A stretch of DNA of 33,984 bases from Prevotella sp. (GCA_017410365.1 JAFQQY010000017.1:1-33984), one strand, 5' to 3'. Counted from the first letter of the stretch, positions 1 to 8,488 are shown. Notes: generated by a model from the letters alone, not told the origin. A program made the numbers and translations.

Positions 1-171
1 ATTTTATTCATTTTCTTAGCAGAGGTAAGAGACTACTAAGTTACTGAAAACCAGGCACTTGACCAAATTTTATTAGTTATATTATGTTAAAGTAACTCAT
101 TGATTTTTAAGCGATTAAATGTATTATTAACTAAGTATTAAGAAAACATACACTAATAATTAAAATATAAT

Positions 172-1041
172 ATGAGTTTGAAAATTGTAGTGCTTGCAAA
201 GCAAGTACCAGACACAAGAAATGTGGGCAAAGACGCCATGACCGCGGAAGGCACCGTGAACCGTGCTGCATTGCCTGCTATCTTCAATCCTGAAGACTTG
301 AATGCCTTGGAACAGGCTCTTCGATTAAAGGAGCAGAATCCAGGTTCTACAGTAGGTATCCTGACCATGGGTCCTCCACGAGCAGCAGAAATCATCCGTC
401 AAGGACTATACCGCGGTGCAGATACGGGTTGGTTGTTGACCGACCGTCTGTTTGCCGGCGCTGACACACTGGCCACTTCTTATGCTTTGGCAACAGCCAT
501 CAAGAAGATTGGTGATGTGGACATCGTTATCGGCGGTCGCCAGGCTATCGACGGTGACACAGCACAGGTTGGTCCACAGGTGGCTCAGAAGCTGGGACTG
601 AACCAGGTTACTTACGCGGAGGAGATTCTGAAGTGTGAGGATGGCAAGCTGACCATCCGTCGCCAGATTGACGGTGGTGTGGAGACTGTAGAGGCGCCGA
701 TGCCTGTTGTAGTGACAGTGAACGGAAGTGCTGCTCCTTGTCGTCCACAGAACGCAAAGCTGGTGATGAAGTACAAGCGTGCTACAGCTCCGCTGGAGCG
801 TACACCAGACATGCCATATCAAGAACTGTATGAGGAACGTCCGTATCTCACACTGACCCAGTGGGCAGTGGCAGATGTTGACGGTGATCCACAGCAGTGC
901 GGACTGAGCGGTTCGCCAACCAAGGTTAAGGCCGTTCAGAACATCGTATTCCAGGCTAAGGAGTCAAAGACTCTCACTGGCAGCGACGCAGACATCGAGG
1001 GCATGATTAAGGAATTGTTGGAGGAGAAGATTATTGGCTGA
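172..1041 (+). CDS. etfB: Electron transfer flavoprotein beta subunit (EtfB), bifurcating-like
   Basis: This is the small ETF subunit, which pairs with EtfA to carry electrons between NADH or an acceptor and a flavin dehydrogenase. The start is an ATG in an AT-rich leader; the 289-residue length suits the longer anaerobic type. Visible signatures are the N-terminal KQVPDT, DRLFAGADTLATS at about residues 91-103, and GRQAIDGDTAQVGP at about 122-135. The last two resemble EtfB of clostridial and Megasphaera-type ETFs, where this subunit holds a second FAD rather than AMP; that comparison is from memory of the family. etfA follows after 209 bases and an acyl-CoA dehydrogenase after that, so the three probably form one electron-transfer unit in the cytoplasm. 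No TAnnTTTG promoter is visible in the first 171 bases. Family assignment is secure; the bifurcating role is inference. Confidence 0.95.
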   Translation: MSLKIVVLAKQVPDTRNVGKDAMTAEGTVNRAALPAIFNPEDLNALEQALRLKEQNPGSTVGILTMGPPRAAEIIRQGLYRGADTGWLLTDRLFAGADTLATSYALATAIKKIGDVDIVIGGRQAIDGDTAQVGPQVAQKLGLNQVTYAEEILKCEDGKLTIRRQIDGGVETVEAPMPVVVTVNGSAAPCRPQNAKLVMKYKRATAPLERTPDMPYQELYEERPYLTLTQWAVADVDGDPQQCGLSGSPTKVKAVQNIVFQAKESKTLTGSDADIEGMIKELLEEKIIG

Positions 1042-1044
1042 TCA

Positions 1045-1093
1045 AATAAAGGAAGATAGAAGAAGATAAAGGAAGATAGAAGAAGATAAAGGA
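1045..1093. repeat. 20-bp tandem repeat, two full copies plus a partial
   Basis: Two identical 20-bp units (1046-1065 and 1066-1085, ATAAAGGAAGATAGAAGAAG) are followed by an 8-base partial third copy. They begin four bases after the etfB stop codon. The purine-rich strand is the transcribed mRNA sense. Confidence 0.9.
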
Positions 1094-1193
1094 CATTACT
1101 TCCAAGTAGCTCCTTTTATCTTCGGAATAAGATAAACAAACGACATCTTCATTAAATCCTTCCAAATTCTTTGAAGTAATGTCTTATATCTTC
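1082..1193. repeat. Long imperfect inverted repeat between etfB and etfA
   Basis: The arm at 1082-1102 is complementary to the arm at 1173-1193 at 19 of 21 positions, with a 70-base spacer. Inside the spacer, TCCTTTTATCTTC (about 1111-1123) can also pair with the left arm, giving an alternative shorter hairpin with one bulged T. The element fills most of the 209-base etfB-etfA gap and would be transcribed if the genes share an mRNA. It could be an attenuator, an mRNA-stability element or a small dispersed repeat; the sequence alone does not decide. Confidence 0.75.
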
Positions 1194-1250
1194 GCGACAA
1201 AGTCGCATACCTTCCTCTAACTCCCTATATCTACATTTAAAATAAAAAAT

Positions 1251-2273
1251 ATGAACAACGTATTTGTATATTGCGAGATAGAAGGCACACAGGTACAGGA
1301 AGTATCTCAGGAATTGCTGACGAAAGGACGCAAGCTTGCCAATCAACTTAATGTAGAGCTGCACGCCGTGGTTGCTGGAACAGGCATCAAGGACAAAGTG
1401 GAAGAGCAGATACTGCCATATGGCGTTGACAAACTCTTCGTGTTCGACGGCGAGGGACTGTTCCCATACACATCGGCTCCACATACCGACATCTTGGTGA
1501 ACCTCTTCAAGGAGGAGCAACCACAGATTTGCCTTATGGGCGCAACTGTTATCGGTCGCGACCTCGGTCCAAGAGTTTCGTCATCTCTCTTCAGCGGTCT
1601 GACAGCCGACTGTACAGAACTTGAAATCGGTCCATATGAGGACAAGAAGAACAATAAGGTTTATGAGAACCTGCTCTATCAGATTCGTCCTGCTTTCGGT
1701 GGAAACATCGTGGCAACTATCGTAAATCCTGACAACCGTCCACAGATGGCAACAGTACGCTCCGGCGTTATGCAGAAGGCCGTTTACGAGGGCGAGTGCA
1801 AGAAAGAAGTGGTTTACCCAGAAGTATCTAAATACGTGTCTCCAGAGGCATATGTTGTGAAAGTGCTCACCCACGAGGTGCAGGAAGCACAGCACAACCT
1901 GAAGGGTTCGCCAATCGTTGTTGCCGGCGGTTACGGTGTCGGTTCAAAGGAAGGTTTCGACCAGCTGTTCCAGTTGGCAAAGGTTCTCCACGGCGAGGTT
2001 GGCGGCAGTCGTGCTGCCGTTGATGCCGGTTGGATTGACCACGACCGCCAGATTGGCCAGACCGGTGTAACGGTACATCCAAAGGTATATATTGCCTGCG
2101 GTATCTCTGGCCAGATTCAGCACATAGCAGGTATGCAGGATTCAGGCATCATCATCTCTGTAAACAACGACCCAGACGCTCCAATCAACAAGATTGCCGA
2201 CTACGTAATCGTTGGTACAGTAGAGGAGGTTGTGCCTAAGTTGATTAAGTATTATAAGCAGAATAGTAAATAA
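1251..2273 (+). CDS. etfA: Electron transfer flavoprotein alpha subunit (EtfA)
   Basis: This is the large ETF subunit, which binds the mobile FAD and docks to partner dehydrogenases. The N-terminal half has the ETF alpha/beta fold; the C-terminal half is the FAD-binding domain, with VVAGGYGVGS, SRAAVDAGW at about residues 253-261, QIGQTG at about 267-272, and GISGQIQHIAGM near residue 285. The 340-residue length is normal. The start is the ATG after AATAAAAAAT. It is preceded by an inverted-repeat-rich gap after etfB and followed by a REP-like element before the acyl-CoA dehydrogenase. Same strand and a shared pathway suggest co-expression with both neighbours, although gaps of 209 and 178 bases leave room for separate control. 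Confidence 0.96.
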   Translation: MNNVFVYCEIEGTQVQEVSQELLTKGRKLANQLNVELHAVVAGTGIKDKVEEQILPYGVDKLFVFDGEGLFPYTSAPHTDILVNLFKEEQPQICLMGATVIGRDLGPRVSSSLFSGLTADCTELEIGPYEDKKNNKVYENLLYQIRPAFGGNIVATIVNPDNRPQMATVRSGVMQKAVYEGECKKEVVYPEVSKYVSPEAYVVKVLTHEVQEAQHNLKGSPIVVAGGYGVGSKEGFDQLFQLAKVLHGEVGGSRAAVDAGWIDHDRQIGQTGVTVHPKVYIACGISGQIQHIAGMQDSGIIISVNNDPDAPINKIADYVIVGTVEEVVPKLIKYYKQNSK

Positions 2274-2274
2274 G

Positions 2275-2441
2275 GCCTCACCCCTTCCCCTCTCCAAAGG
2301 GCGAGGGGCGTGATATGCTTTATTTACAGGCAAAATAAATTATTGTTTAATATATAAAATGAAACCCACGACCCTTTTTCACTAAGGGAAACACAAGAGT
2401 TATCACTCCCCTCTCTATGGGAGAGGGGTCGGGGGTGAGGC
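2275..2441. repeat. REP/BIME-like GC-rich inverted repeat pair
   Basis: The left arm (2275-2295, starting GCCTCACCCC) is almost the reverse complement of the right arm (2419-2441, ending GGGGTGAGGC). Each arm also closes its own hairpin: CCCCTC with GAGGGG at 2287-2308, and CCCCTCTC with GAGAGGGG at 2408-2427. Two small palindromes facing each other is the layout of bacterial REP/BIME elements, and CCCCTCTCC-type repeats are common in Bacteroidetes genomes. The right arm ends only 10 bases before the ATG of the acyl-CoA dehydrogenase gene. Confidence 0.8.
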
Positions 2442-2451
2442 TTTAAAGATT

Positions 2452-4158
2452 ATGGCAAACTATTATAGTGACCACCCAGAGATTGGATTCCACTTGAACC
2501 ATCCTCTGATGAAGCGAATCGTAGAATTGAAAGAGCGTGACTACGAAGATGCAAAGACATACGCTGATGCTCCCGTTGACTACGAGGACGCTATCGAAAA
2601 CTACAAGCAGGTGCTCGACATCACCGGCGACGTGGCTGCAAACATCATCGCACCTAACTCTGAGAGCGTTGACCTTGAAGGACCGCACCTCGAGAACGGA
2701 CGAATGATTTACGCAAGCAAGACATTCGAGAATATCGATGCCACACGCAAGGCCGGACTGTGGGGTATCTCTATGCCAAGACGCTACGGCGGTCTGAACC
2801 TGCCTAACGTTACATTCTCTATGCTCAGCGAGATTATCTCTGCTGCCGATGCCGGTTTCCAGAACATCTGGTCATTGCAGAGCTGTATCGACACTCTCTA
2901 TGAGTTCGGTAGCGAGGAGCAGCGCCAGAAATACATTCCACGCATCTGTGAGGGCGAGGGCATGTCAATGGACCTTACTGAGCCTGATGCCGGTTCTGAC
3001 TTGCAGCGCGTGATGCTGAAGGCTACTTACGACGAGGAGAACCAGTGCTGGCGTCTGAATGGCGTGAAGCGATTCATCACCAACGGCGACTCTGACATTC
3101 ACCTCGTACTGGCTCGTTCTGAAGAGGGAACAAAGGATGGTCGTGGACTGTCAATGTTCATCTACGACAAGCGTGACGGCGGCGTTGACGTGCGCCACAT
3201 CGAGCACAAGCTCGGTATTCATGGTTCACCAACCTGCGAGTTGACATATAAGAATGCAAAGGCTGAGCTTTGCGGCGACCGTAAGTTAGGACTTATCAAG
3301 TATGTGATGGCACTGATGAACGGTGCCCGTCTGGGTATCGCTGCACAGTCGGTAGGTGTTGAGCAAGAGGCTTACAACGAGGCATTGGCATACGCTAAGG
3401 AGCGTGCACAGTTCGGACAGAAGATTATCGAGTTCCCGGCTGTCTATGACATGCTGAGCCGAATGAAGGCAAAGCTTGACGCTGGCCGTTCTCTGCTTTA
3501 TCAGACAGCCCGCTATGTTGATATCTACAAAGCACTTGAGGATATACAGCGTGACCGCAAGCTCACTCCAGAGGAGCGCCAGGAGATGAAGAAATACACT
3601 CGTCTGGCAGATGCTTTCACACCACTGGCAAAGGGTATGAACTCTGAGTATGCCAACCAGAATGCTTACGACGCAATATCTGTACATGGCGGTTCTGGTT
3701 TCATCATGGAGTACAAGTGCCAGCGCCTGTATCGCGATGCCCGTATCTTCTCTATCTACGAGGGAACAACACAGTTGCAGGTGGTTGCTGCCATCCGCTA
3801 CATTACAAACGGCACATACCTCAACATCATCAAGGAGATGCTGGAGCAGGAGGTGGCTGAAGACTTGAAGCCACTGCAGGCTCGCGTTGCAAAGCTTGTT
3901 GAACTGTATGAGGATGCTCTAAACTATGTGAAAGAGGCTGCCAATCAGGATATGCAGGACTTCCTCGCACGCCGTCTGTACGATATGACCGGCGACATCG
4001 TGATGTCACTGCTCATCCTCGACGATGCTACACGTGCTCCAGAACTCTTCGCTAAGAGTGCTCAGGTTTATGTGCGCCACGCAGAAGCTGACGTAAACGG
4101 CCATGCAGCATACATCAAGGCTTTCAAGGCTGAAGAACTGGAGAGTTTCAAGGCATAA
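2452..4158 (+). CDS. Acyl-CoA dehydrogenase, long (about 570-residue) form
   Basis: This FAD-dependent acyl-CoA dehydrogenase oxidises or reduces the alpha-beta bond of an acyl-CoA and exchanges electrons with ETF. The N-terminal, middle and C-terminal dehydrogenase domains are present: TEPDAGSDL near residue 180, the RAQFGQ stretch in the C-terminal helical domain, and SIYEGTTQ, whose Glu (about residue 437) is in the position of the usual catalytic base. About 110 extra residues at the C-terminus match the extended form of the family, longer than the usual 380. It follows etfB-etfA on the same strand, so those subunits are the likely redox partners. The substrate cannot be read from the sequence; a butyryl- or other enoyl-CoA reductase role is possible. 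The start is the ATG directly downstream of a REP-like hairpin. Confidence 0.93.
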   Translation: MANYYSDHPEIGFHLNHPLMKRIVELKERDYEDAKTYADAPVDYEDAIENYKQVLDITGDVAANIIAPNSESVDLEGPHLENGRMIYASKTFENIDATRKAGLWGISMPRRYGGLNLPNVTFSMLSEIISAADAGFQNIWSLQSCIDTLYEFGSEEQRQKYIPRICEGEGMSMDLTEPDAGSDLQRVMLKATYDEENQCWRLNGVKRFITNGDSDIHLVLARSEEGTKDGRGLSMFIYDKRDGGVDVRHIEHKLGIHGSPTCELTYKNAKAELCGDRKLGLIKYVMALMNGARLGIAAQSVGVEQEAYNEALAYAKERAQFGQKIIEFPAVYDMLSRMKAKLDAGRSLLYQTARYVDIYKALEDIQRDRKLTPEERQEMKKYTRLADAFTPLAKGMNSEYANQNAYDAISVHGGSGFIMEYKCQRLYRDARIFSIYEGTTQLQVVAAIRYITNGTYLNIIKEMLEQEVAEDLKPLQARVAKLVELYEDALNYVKEAANQDMQDFLARRLYDMTGDIVMSLLILDDATRAPELFAKSAQVYVRHAEADVNGHAAYIKAFKAEELESFKA

Positions 4159-4165
4159 CAGCTAA

Positions 4166-4193
4166 TATTAAACCCAAATATTTGGGTTTAATA
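4166..4193. terminator. Perfect 28-bp palindrome after the acyl-CoA dehydrogenase gene
   Basis: Positions 4166-4193 read the same on both strands (TATTAAACCC to GGGTTTAATA, centre at AAAT/ATTT). It starts seven bases after the dehydrogenase stop codon and sits between convergent genes, so a bidirectional terminator is likely. A protein-binding palindrome is the alternative. Confidence 0.6.
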
Positions 4194-4261
4194 ACAACGA
4201 ATTAAACGAATTTTACGAATTCCCTTGAAGAGAATTTACTCAATTCGTTTAATTCGTTGTT
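4193..4261. terminator. Perfect 20-bp inverted repeat in convergent intergenic region
   Basis: The arm at 4193-4212 (AACAACGAATTAAACGAATT) is exactly complementary to 4242-4261, with a 29-base loop that can form a further short AATTC/GAATT stem. A T-rich tail (TTATTT) follows on the + strand. It probably ends transcripts arriving from the dehydrogenase gene and perhaps from the opposite side. The ACGAATT motif repeats inside each arm. Confidence 0.65.
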
Positions 4262-4288
4262 TTATTTAATACCCTTATTAGAGCTTAA

Positions 4289-4312
4289 TCCAAATCGGCC
4301 ATTAGATTTGGA
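4289..4312 (-). terminator. Weak hairpin just after the MscS-like gene
   Basis: TCCAAATC at 4289-4296 pairs with GATTTGGA at 4305-4312 around an 8-base loop, directly downstream of the - strand channel stop codon. There is no clear T run, so this is a weak terminator candidate. Confidence 0.35.
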
Positions 4313-4314
4313 GG

Positions 4315-5490
4315 TTAATTATTCGTTTCAGAATACTGCAACTGGTATATCTTCAATCCGAAATCAGGAGTTATGGCGTAAATACTATCCATAATGTCAG
4401 CCAGATTATGCTCATAGTTTACCCAGACCTTATCGGTAAGGAAGAAATAGAACTCAACAGGAAGACCCGCATTTGTGGCTTCCAACTGACGTACCATAAT
4501 TATCATCCCTGTGTTTACCTCTGCATTGGCTGCCAAAAAGCGTTCCATATATCGCCGATATAGGCTCATATTGACCATGCCTGGCTTTATCTCACCTGAT
4601 TTGAAATATCCCTTCTTTATCAGTAATTTGCAGTCAGATTCATTTAGAGTCCTGATTGTATTGAAATCATAATAAACCTTACGCTTCACGCGACGGCCGT
4701 CGCTTTCCTGCATTCCTCGCCAGTTCTGAAACGAATCGTCAACAAGCGTCTGAGGTGATATTGTCAATATTGTATTGTCCCAGTTGCGAACCTTCACCGT
4801 GGTCAGTGTTATCTCAGTTACAACACCGTCGATACCGGCTTTCGGAACAGTTATCCAATTGCCTTTGTGCAGCATATCGTTGCTAGTAAGACGTATTCCT
4901 GCCACCAATCCCTTAATAGTATCTTGAAACACCAACATAAGAATGGCTGAAGTAGCTCCCAAACCAGCTAACAGCACCGTCGGACTCTTGTCTATAACAA
5001 TTGCCATTACTACGATTATGCCAACAAAAACAGCCACAATCTTAAGTACTCCGCAAAAAGTATGTATATACTGACGCGTTGATGTGGTAACGCTATCATC
5101 AAGAATCTTGAAGGAATTTATCAGTGCCAGCACCGTCCTTACCGACATTACCGTTATGTATATCGCCGTAAGCCTGCCTAACAGCATCTCAATCGTCGGG
5201 AACCTATAGAAAATGGCTGGTAGAAACATCCACACAACAATAGCAGGAACAATCTGGCAGGCAGACACAAGTACCTTTCTGTTGAAGAACAAATCGTCCC
5301 ATTGGGAGAGCGTCTTGCTGGTTATCTTCAATATCAGCGGCACCACTATCCTACTGCAAACAAGTCCTAAACCAAATGCCAACACAAAGGCAAGAACAGC
5401 CAAAGTCAAATGGCTAAGTATGATTGACGTCTGTGATGCCAAGCCCCAATCTGCAAGTAAATGCTCTACATATATTGTCAATTTCTCCAT
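4315..5490 (-). CDS. MscS-family mechanosensitive channel (YbdG-like)
   Basis: This is an inner-membrane small-conductance mechanosensitive channel that releases solutes under osmotic downshock. About five hydrophobic segments fill the first 190 residues; the last contains the MscS-type pore helix, seen as GLGATSAILMLVFQDTIKGL. The beta domain follows, with GNWITVP, GVVTEI and WDNTILTISPQTLVDDSFQNW. The later GRRVKRKVYYD stretch and the C-terminal soluble domain are like E. coli YbdG, and the 391 residues are close to YbdG's length. The ATG start is 33 bases downstream of the PBP4-like gene stop on the same strand, so the two envelope genes are probably cotranscribed. Confidence 0.9.
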   Translation of the reverse strand: MEKLTIYVEHLLADWGLASQTSIILSHLTLAVLAFVLAFGLGLVCSRIVVPLILKITSKTLSQWDDLFFNRKVLVSACQIVPAIVVWMFLPAIFYRFPTIEMLLGRLTAIYITVMSVRTVLALINSFKILDDSVTTSTRQYIHTFCGVLKIVAVFVGIIVVMAIVIDKSPTVLLAGLGATSAILMLVFQDTIKGLVAGIRLTSNDMLHKGNWITVPKAGIDGVVTEITLTTVKVRNWDNTILTISPQTLVDDSFQNWRGMQESDGRRVKRKVYYDFNTIRTLNESDCKLLIKKGYFKSGEIKPGMVNMSLYRRYMERFLAANAEVNTGMIIMVRQLEATNAGLPVEFYFFLTDKVWVNYEHNLADIMDSIYAITPDFGLKIYQLQYSETNN

Positions 5491-5523
5491 ATTTCTACTG
5501 TTTATATTATATCATCATGTTAT

Positions 5524-6711
5524 TTATTGTGAACAAAGAACCCCACAAACCTGATCTTGGAAATCACGAGCCGGTTTATTGGTAAGCACACCTTGATTGA
5601 TAATGGTGAAAGCAAGCTTATGACCATTAGATGCCGTGCAATAGCCAGCCAGACTGATTATGCCTGTAAGAGTTCCTGTCTTGGCACGCACATTACCTTC
5701 ACATGGGGTCTTGCGCATTCTTTTCTTTAACGTTCCATCCTTACCAGCTATTGGCAACAGCTGTTCGAGATGCTTGTATATTTCTTTCTTACCATAGGCA
5801 TAACGTAAAAAACTTGTTAGCAATTCTGCTGAAACATAATTGTAAAGCGACAACCCACTACCATCGGCAAAACGATAGTTTTCAGGACTCTTGCCCATTT
5901 TCTTTACCACCTCGCGAATTGCAGCACGGGCATGACGAGCCGTTGCCGGCCTACCAGCTGCAACAGATGCCGCCAACTGGTAAAACACAGCCTCTGCATA
6001 TAGGTTCTCGCTGTCTTTCATCATCGGGTTCATTACATCGCATAAACCATGAGAGACAGCCGTTGTTCCCTTGCCAGATGCTTTGCCTGCCAACCATACA
6101 GTACGAAACTTATCAACAAAGCCATCCTTGCCATCAACAAGCAACGGGTCGAGCACCGGATTGTCATCATCCCAGCACCACCCCTCGCCAAAGCGCAACG
6201 TATCTTTCATGCTCTTATCTGCTATGGCATCGCCGTCAACAGTTTTAATGCCCTTATTTTGTAGATACGCAACGAACTTCTGCATATCAACCAATGAAAA
6301 CATTGGGTCTAAACTGCCTTTGAAAGTTATATTTCCATGCAGTACACTATCTCTTATGCTTCCGTCAATGCGCATTGTCGTTCGGAAACGATGGTTGCTT
6401 CCCAAACGGTCAAGAGCAGCCACTGCTGTTATCACCTTCATCGTTGAAGCAGGACGCATCAGCTGACGCTCATTATGCGTATAAACAACACTGTCTGCTG
6501 TGAGGTCGTAAACCATCATAGCCAGCTGTGATGTTTTTAGCAACGGATGGTCCATTAGTGAATCTAATCGCTCCACAGTTTTCTGCATCCACGATTTTTC
6601 ATATATTGTATCTGTATAAGCCGCATCTTGTGCATGCACTTGGACTGCAACAGATGCCACCATCATTAGCGTGAAAAATAATCTGAATATAAATATGTCT
6701 TTCCTGACCAT
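5524..6711 (-). CDS. D-alanyl-D-alanine carboxypeptidase/endopeptidase, PBP4 (S13) family, short
   Basis: This is a periplasmic penicillin-binding protein expected to cleave D-Ala from, or cross-links in, peptidoglycan. With the ATG at 6711 it has a clean signal peptide (VRK, a hydrophobic stretch, then VHA before QDA) and 395 residues. The three active-site motifs are present: STMK at about residues 89-92, SEN at about 234-236 and KTG at about 344-346. The distance from the first serine to SEN is about 145 residues against about 244 in E. coli PBP4, so the inserted domains are much reduced. I reject the longer TTG start at 6765 because a TAnnTTTG promoter element lies on top of it. The gene heads a likely two-gene unit with the channel gene and is divergent from nadB. 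Confidence 0.88.
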   Translation of the reverse strand: MVRKDIFIFRLFFTLMMVASVAVQVHAQDAAYTDTIYEKSWMQKTVERLDSLMDHPLLKTSQLAMMVYDLTADSVVYTHNERQLMRPASTMKVITAVAALDRLGSNHRFRTTMRIDGSIRDSVLHGNITFKGSLDPMFSLVDMQKFVAYLQNKGIKTVDGDAIADKSMKDTLRFGEGWCWDDDNPVLDPLLVDGKDGFVDKFRTVWLAGKASGKGTTAVSHGLCDVMNPMMKDSENLYAEAVFYQLAASVAAGRPATARHARAAIREVVKKMGKSPENYRFADGSGLSLYNYVSAELLTSFLRYAYGKKEIYKHLEQLLPIAGKDGTLKKRMRKTPCEGNVRAKTGTLTGIISLAGYCTASNGHKLAFTIINQGVLTNKPARDFQDQVCGVLCSQ

Positions 6712-6762
6712 GTCTATAGGCTTGCACCTCATAATTAGTTTATATTTATGTTTAGATACTTG

Positions 6763-6770
6763 CAAAGATA
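6763..6770 (-). promoter_or_regulatory. Bacteroidetes -7 element for the PBP4-like gene
   Basis: On the - strand the sequence reads TATCTTTG, a match to TAnnTTTG. It lies about 50 bases upstream of the chosen ATG (6711) and rules out the upstream TTG as a start. Confidence 0.65.
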
Positions 6771-6866
6771 CAAAAAAAACGCTGTATCAATAGAAACAAG
6801 AGAAGAATAAAACAACAAATCATAAAAAATATATTCGCGAAAATGCATATTATAAATTAAAATAAC

Positions 6867-6874
6867 TACTTTTG
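6867..6874 (+). promoter_or_regulatory. Bacteroidetes -7 element for nadB
   Basis: TACTTTTG matches TAnnTTTG and lies 24 bases before the nadB ATG at 6899. A TTG at 6872 inside the element cannot be the start codon. No clear -33 TTTG is seen at the usual spacing. Confidence 0.65.
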
Positions 6875-6898
6875 CATAGTAATTCAATACATAGCATT

Positions 6899-8488
6899 AT
6901 GGTATTTAAGTACGACTTTCTGATTATCGGCGCAGGCGTTGCCGGTATGAGTTATGCCCTGAAGGTGGCAAAAGCGAAAAAAGGCAAGGTTTGCATTATC
7001 TGCAAGACTTCATTAGACGAAGCCAATACAACATTCGCACAAGGCGGCGTTGCATCGGTAACGAATCTAAAACTTGACAATTTCGACAAGCATATTGCCG
7101 ACACTTTAATTGCCGGCGACTACATAAGCGACCGTAAGGCCGTTGAACAAGTAGTGCGCAATGCTCCTGAGCAGATAAAGGAACTTGTTGACTGGGGCGT
7201 GAACTTCGACAAGAAAGAAGACGGCGAGTTCGATTTGCACCGCGAAGGCGGACACTCTGAATTCCGCATTCTTCACCATGCCGACGATACCGGAGCGGAA
7301 ATACAGCGAGGGTTGATGGCTGCCGTTCGCAGTAACCCTGACATCATAGTCAAGGAGAATCACTTTGCCGTAGAGATAATCACACAACACCATCTCGGAG
7401 CAAGAGTGACAAGACGCACACCATACATACACTGCTATGGCGCATATGTACTTTCACCAGAGACTCAAAAAGTAGATACTTACTTGGCTAAAGTTACAGT
7501 AATGTGCACTGGCGGATGCGGCGCAGTTTACGAGACAACCTCTAACCCTGTAATTGCTACTGGCGATGGCGTAGCAATGGTTTATCGTGCAAAAGGAACT
7601 GTAGCCGACATGGAGTTTGTACAGTTTCACCCAACCGTACTTCATCACGTAGGTGAAACCCACCCTGCCTATCTCATCACCGAGGCCATGCGAGGATATG
7701 GCGGCATACTGCGTCTGCCTAACGGTGAATCGTTCATGGAGAAGTATGACGAACGTCTTTCTCTGGCACCACGTGACATCGTGGCAAGGGCAATAGACAA
7801 AGAGATGAAGCGCCACGGACTAGACCACGTTTGTCTTGACGTTACTCACAAGGATGCTGAAGAGACAAAGCACCACTTCCCGAACATATACAACAAATGC
7901 CTCAGTTTGGGCATTGACATAACAAAAGACTATATCCCTGTAAGACCTGCAGCCCACTATATGTGCGGAGGTATTAAGGTTGACCTAAACGGTTTGTCTT
8001 CTATCGACCGTCTGTATGCCTTAGGCGAATGTGCTTGCACCGGCCTACATGGCGGAAACCGACTGGCCAGCAATTCGCTTATAGAGGCTGTTGTCTATGC
8101 TGATACTGCGGCAAAGCATTCACTGCAACATATAGACGAGTACGACTTTAACGAACAAGTGCCTGAATGGAACGACGAGGGTACCATGACCAACGAGGAG
8201 CAGGTTCTTATTACACAGAGCGTCAAGGAGGTTGGCCAGATAATGTCTAACTATGTCGGCATCGTAAGAAGCGACTTGCGCCTGCATCGTGCATGGGACC
8301 GCTTGGACATGCTTTATGAAGAAACAGAAAACCTATTCAAACGCGTGAAAGCAAGCAAAGACATTTGCGAGCTGCGCAATATGATTAATGTCGGCTATCT
8401 AATCACACGATGGGCAATTGAGCGCAAAGAATGTCGTGGTCTTCACTTTACCACAGACTATCCTCTGCACGCATATGACAAAAAATGA
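6899..8488 (+). CDS. nadB: L-aspartate oxidase
   Basis: NadB is a cytoplasmic FAD enzyme that oxidises L-aspartate to iminosuccinate, the first step of bacterial NAD synthesis. The N-terminus has the dinucleotide-binding motif IIGAGVAGMS at residues 9-18. It also shows TTFAQGGVA, HREGGHSEFRI, EFVQFHPT, APRDIVARAI, RPAAHYMCGGI and GECACTGLHGGNRLASNSLIEAVV split across the FAD and capping domains, all typical of NadB rather than succinate dehydrogenase SdhA. The length of 529 residues is normal. The start is the ATG at 6899, set by the promoter element just upstream. nadA and nadC are not in this window. A strong hairpin follows the stop codon. Confidence 0.96.
   Translation: MVFKYDFLIIGAGVAGMSYALKVAKAKKGKVCIICKTSLDEANTTFAQGGVASVTNLKLDNFDKHIADTLIAGDYISDRKAVEQVVRNAPEQIKELVDWGVNFDKKEDGEFDLHREGGHSEFRILHHADDTGAEIQRGLMAAVRSNPDIIVKENHFAVEIITQHHLGARVTRRTPYIHCYGAYVLSPETQKVDTYLAKVTVMCTGGCGAVYETTSNPVIATGDGVAMVYRAKGTVADMEFVQFHPTVLHHVGETHPAYLITEAMRGYGGILRLPNGESFMEKYDERLSLAPRDIVARAIDKEMKRHGLDHVCLDVTHKDAEETKHHFPNIYNKCLSLGIDITKDYIPVRPAAHYMCGGIKVDLNGLSSIDRLYALGECACTGLHGGNRLASNSLIEAVVYADTAAKHSLQHIDEYDFNEQVPEWNDEGTMTNEEQVLITQSVKEVGQIMSNYVGIVRSDLRLHRAWDRLDMLYEETENLFKRVKASKDICELRNMINVGYLITRWAIERKECRGLHFTTDYPLHAYDKK

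Noticed and set aside
406-822. Long antisense open frame across etfB
   Set aside because: It has no recognisable domain, low-complexity His/Cys/Leu composition, and lies fully opposite a clear gene.
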